7,444 nucleotides of DNA from contig JABDJG010000342.1 in the NCBI GenBank assembly GCA_013002595.1, forward strand, positions 1 through 7,444. The letters run 5' to 3'. Source of the stretch: Hyphomicrobiales bacterium. GTDB taxonomy: Bacteria; Pseudomonadota; Alphaproteobacteria; Rhizobiales; Aestuariivirgaceae. This document shows, in pieces, positions 5,705 through 7,444 of the stretch. Numbering within the stretch: the stretch's first letter is position 1; every line of letters begins with the position of its first letter. Below the pieces are notes generated by a model, which worked only from the letters and a program-made list of their open reading frames with translations, had not been told where the DNA came from and made no database searches. The position numbers were made by a program, and so were the translations under genes.

Positions 5705-6645
5705 TGGACAAGACGGCGACAACCGAGCCTGACAATACAGCCGCGCTGCTGGCCGATGTCGATCCGCGTGCCGGCCCGCTCATCATCACCATGTTTGGCG
5801 ATACGATTGCGCCGCACGGCGGCAGCATCTGGCTCGGCAGCCTGATCGGTCTGATGTCACATTTCGCTATCTCCGAACGGCTCGTGCGCACGGTCGTGTT
5901 CCGTCTTGCCCGCGATGGATGGTTCGAGACCCGGAGTGCCGGCCGGCGCAGTTTTTATGAACTGACACAACAGGCCCGCACGACATTTGACGACGCCGAC
6001 CAACGCATCTACACCGCATCCTTGCCGTCCTGGGATGGCAGCTGGACGCTGGTCCAGGCCCTGCCCGACCTGCCCGCCAAGGACCGTCAGCAATTACGCG
6101 ACACGCTCAAGTGGTATGGCTTCGGTCAATTGTCGCCGACCCTGATGATCCACCCGCGCACCAGCAATCCGGCACCTTTCAATGGCGCCAGCCATGCCGG
6201 CTCGGTTGTCTTTCAGGCCCGCCAGGAGGATTTCGCCGGCACGGCCTCACCCACCGACATTGCCGGCGCAGCCTGGAATATCGCCGGCCTCAGTTCAGCC
6301 TACGCGGCCTTGATCAAACGCTTTGGCCCTTTCCTCAAGGCCATCCCCGCCACCCCGGCTCACTGTTTTGTTCTGCGCACGCTTTTGATCCATGAATACC
6401 GGCGGATCCTGTTGAAAGACCCGCAGCTGCCAGCCGCATTGACGCCGCCCGACTGGCCCGGCGGCGAAGCCCGCAGCCTGGCAGCCGAACTCTATCATCT
6501 GGTGACACCTGCCACCGATGAGTTCGTTGCACAAAATATGGAATGCTGGTCCGGCGATTGCCCAGCTCCAGCACCGGCTTACCACGAGCGTTTTGCCGAC
6601 GACCATGAGCCATTAGCGGTTGGCGAACCGCGCACACACCGTTAG
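5704..6645 (+). CDS. paaX: Phenylacetic acid degradation operon repressor PaaX
   Basis: PaaX is a GntR-like transcriptional repressor; in E. coli it binds paa promoters and is released by phenylacetyl-CoA, the product of PaaK. The 313-residue protein has three parts. An N-terminal winged helix (about 24-90) has a likely recognition helix in ISERLVRTVVFRLARDGWF and a wing in AGRRSFYELT. A central domain (about 110-175) begins SWDGSWTLV. A C-terminal domain has HEYRRILLKDPQLPAALTPP (230-249) and AAELYHL (260-266). The start overlaps the paaK stop by one base and has no good ribosome site, so translation probably relies on coupling to paaK. As part of the paaIKX operon it is probably autoregulated. 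The product is close to E. coli PaaX in length (about 316 aa). Confidence 0.95.
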   Translation: MDKTATTEPDNTAALLADVDPRAGPLIITMFGDTIAPHGGSIWLGSLIGLMSHFAISERLVRTVVFRLARDGWFETRSAGRRSFYELTQQARTTFDDADQRIYTASLPSWDGSWTLVQALPDLPAKDRQQLRDTLKWYGFGQLSPTLMIHPRTSNPAPFNGASHAGSVVFQARQEDFAGTASPTDIAGAAWNIAGLSSAYAALIKRFGPFLKAIPATPAHCFVLRTLLIHEYRRILLKDPQLPAALTPPDWPGGEARSLAAELYHLVTPATDEFVAQNMECWSGDCPAPAPAYHERFADDHEPLAVGEPRTHR

Positions 6646-6654
6646 GCTGGTGTC

Positions 6655-7371
6655 ATGCGAAATCTTTCCTTGACCCTTTTGTTTCTGGTGACTGCAATCA
6701 CGAGTGCACTCGCTGGTGACAGCGCCGAGCGCCGCATCATCGGCTTTTCGCCGGACGGCAAGTGGTTCGCCTTCGAACAGTTCGGCATCCAGGATGGATC
6801 CGGGTACCCCTATTACGAAATCTTCATCATCGATCTCGACAACGATAAATGGGCATCAGGCACACCGGTGCGAATTCGCATCGACGAAGAAAACGCCACG
6901 CTGCACCAGGCCCGTGGCCAGGCCCGCGTTAAAGCTGCCCCTCTGCTTGCCAAACTCAGGATCATCGACCAGGGCCGCCTTATCGCCAGCAACCCGGTTA
7001 CCGAAGTTGCCGCCGACAGGTCAGAAATTACATTTCAGGCACACATGAATTTGTCGGGCCTGGATTACCGCTATCGCGTCAAGCTTGAGCAGTTCGACTT
7101 GCCCTCAGAGCCGTTGTGCAAGGACCTTGGCGTCCAGACAAAGGGCTTTGCAATTTCGATATCCAAAGCTGACCAGCCACCCACACAAGCTTATCGCGAC
7201 ACCGCGTTGCCCAAATCCAGAGGTTGTGCCAGCCGTTATGCCATTGCCGATGTCATTGCCGCCAACAACCCAGGGCGGCCAAACCGGTTTGTGGTGCTGA
7301 TTCACACCTTCGCATTCGGCTTTGAAGGCCCCGACAGCCGGTTCATTGCTATTCCGGTGACGGCACCTTGA
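6655..7371 (+). CDS. Exported DUF2259 family protein of unknown function
   Basis: The 238-residue product begins with a clear Sec signal peptide: MRN, a hydrophobic stretch (LSLTLLFLVTAITSALA) and a probable cut after ALA at residue 20, without a lipobox, so it is expected in the periplasm. The mature part opens with FSPDGKWFAFEQFGIQDGSG (31-50) and then YEIFIIDLDNDKW (54-66), a block typical of DUF2259 secreted proteins and similar to one blade of a TolB/WD40-like propeller. Two cysteines, C155 and C191, could form a disulfide. The function of the family is unknown to me. The ATG lies 9 nt after the paaX stop, with only a weak AGG upstream, so it may be cotranscribed with paaIKX. Nothing in the sequence ties it to phenylacetate metabolism. 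Confidence 0.85.
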   Translation: MRNLSLTLLFLVTAITSALAGDSAERRIIGFSPDGKWFAFEQFGIQDGSGYPYYEIFIIDLDNDKWASGTPVRIRIDEENATLHQARGQARVKAAPLLAKLRIIDQGRLIASNPVTEVAADRSEITFQAHMNLSGLDYRYRVKLEQFDLPSEPLCKDLGVQTKGFAISISKADQPPTQAYRDTALPKSRGCASRYAIADVIAANNPGRPNRFVVLIHTFAFGFEGPDSRFIAIPVTAP

Positions 7372-7378
7372 CGCGTTG

Positions 7379-7399
7379 AGCGGACGCATCGCGTCTGCT
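7379..7399 (+). terminator. Stem-loop after the DUF2259 gene, possible terminator
   Basis: AGCGGACGC and GCGTCTGCT pair over 9 bp with one G-U pair around an ATC loop, starting 8 nt after the stop codon. No U-run follows directly; the nearest is TTTT at 7408-7411. It could be a weak terminator, an mRNA 3'-end stabiliser, or part of the repeat that follows. Confidence 0.4.
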
Positions 7400-7444
7400 A
7401 GAGCATGTTTTGCTTATACGGAATCATTTGACCGGGTTTTCGCG
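7398..7444. repeat. Possible alphaproteobacterial intergenic repeat, cut by window edge
   Basis: The sequence after the last gene contains CTAGAGCATG, TTGCTTATACGGAATCATTTG and an AT/GC-mixed tail. It resembles, from memory, the short CTAGAGC-type intergenic repeats that are dispersed in many Rhizobiales genomes. There is only one copy here and it runs off the right edge, so the call cannot be confirmed within the window. Confidence 0.3.

Noticed and set aside
1..7444. CRISPR array, tRNA or rRNA gene, insertion sequence, phage or toxin-antitoxin genes
   Set aside because: I saw no regularly spaced repeats, cloverleaf sequence, terminal inverted repeats with a transposase, or such proteins; nearly all of the window is filled by metabolic genes of uniform composition.

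Overview
The window carries a nearly complete set of genes for the first steps of aerobic phenylacetate (phenylacetyl-CoA) degradation. They lie as two divergent operons around a 150-bp regulatory gap. High GC in coding regions, tight ATGA/TGATG-type gene overlaps, the protein sequences, a stand-alone Lrp-type RAM-domain gene and a DUF2259 secreted protein together point to an alphaproteobacterium, probably of the Hyphomicrobiales (Rhizobiales). The taxon is an inference from sequence style, not a search result.

Layout: positions 1-150 are the 3' end of a + strand gene for a small Lrp/AsnC effector-binding (RAM) domain protein. It converges, with one base between the stop codons, on a - strand operon read from about 3790 down to 152: paaA, paaB, paaC, paaD, paaE. 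These encode the phenylacetyl-CoA 1,2-epoxidase: catalytic di-iron PaaA, small PaaB, structural PaaC, the MIP18-type maturation protein PaaD, and the reductase PaaE. From 3942 the + strand carries paaI (hotdog thioesterase), paaK (phenylacetate-CoA ligase) and paaX (GntR-like repressor), joined by 4-nt and 1-nt overlaps. Nine bases later comes a gene for an exported DUF2259 protein. The last 73 bases hold a stem-loop and what looks like the start of an intergenic repeat cut by the window edge.

How it works together: PaaK activates phenylacetate to phenylacetyl-CoA. PaaABC(E) epoxidises the ring using electrons from NADPH via PaaE. PaaI probably rescues CoA from dead-end or stalled thioesters. 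PaaX, whose E. coli homologue is released by phenylacetyl-CoA, probably represses both operons. Genes for the later steps (paaG, paaZ, paaJ, paaF, paaH) are not here and must lie elsewhere.

The most interesting non-coding signal is in the paaA-paaI gap. A 16-bp inverted repeat with one mismatch places near-identical blocks over the likely -10 regions of both divergent promoters. A second inverted pair of the same TGATAC core, with exactly the same 39-bp geometry, lies 62 bp away towards paaI. I found no sign of a wholly new system; the coding content is a recognisable paa cluster.
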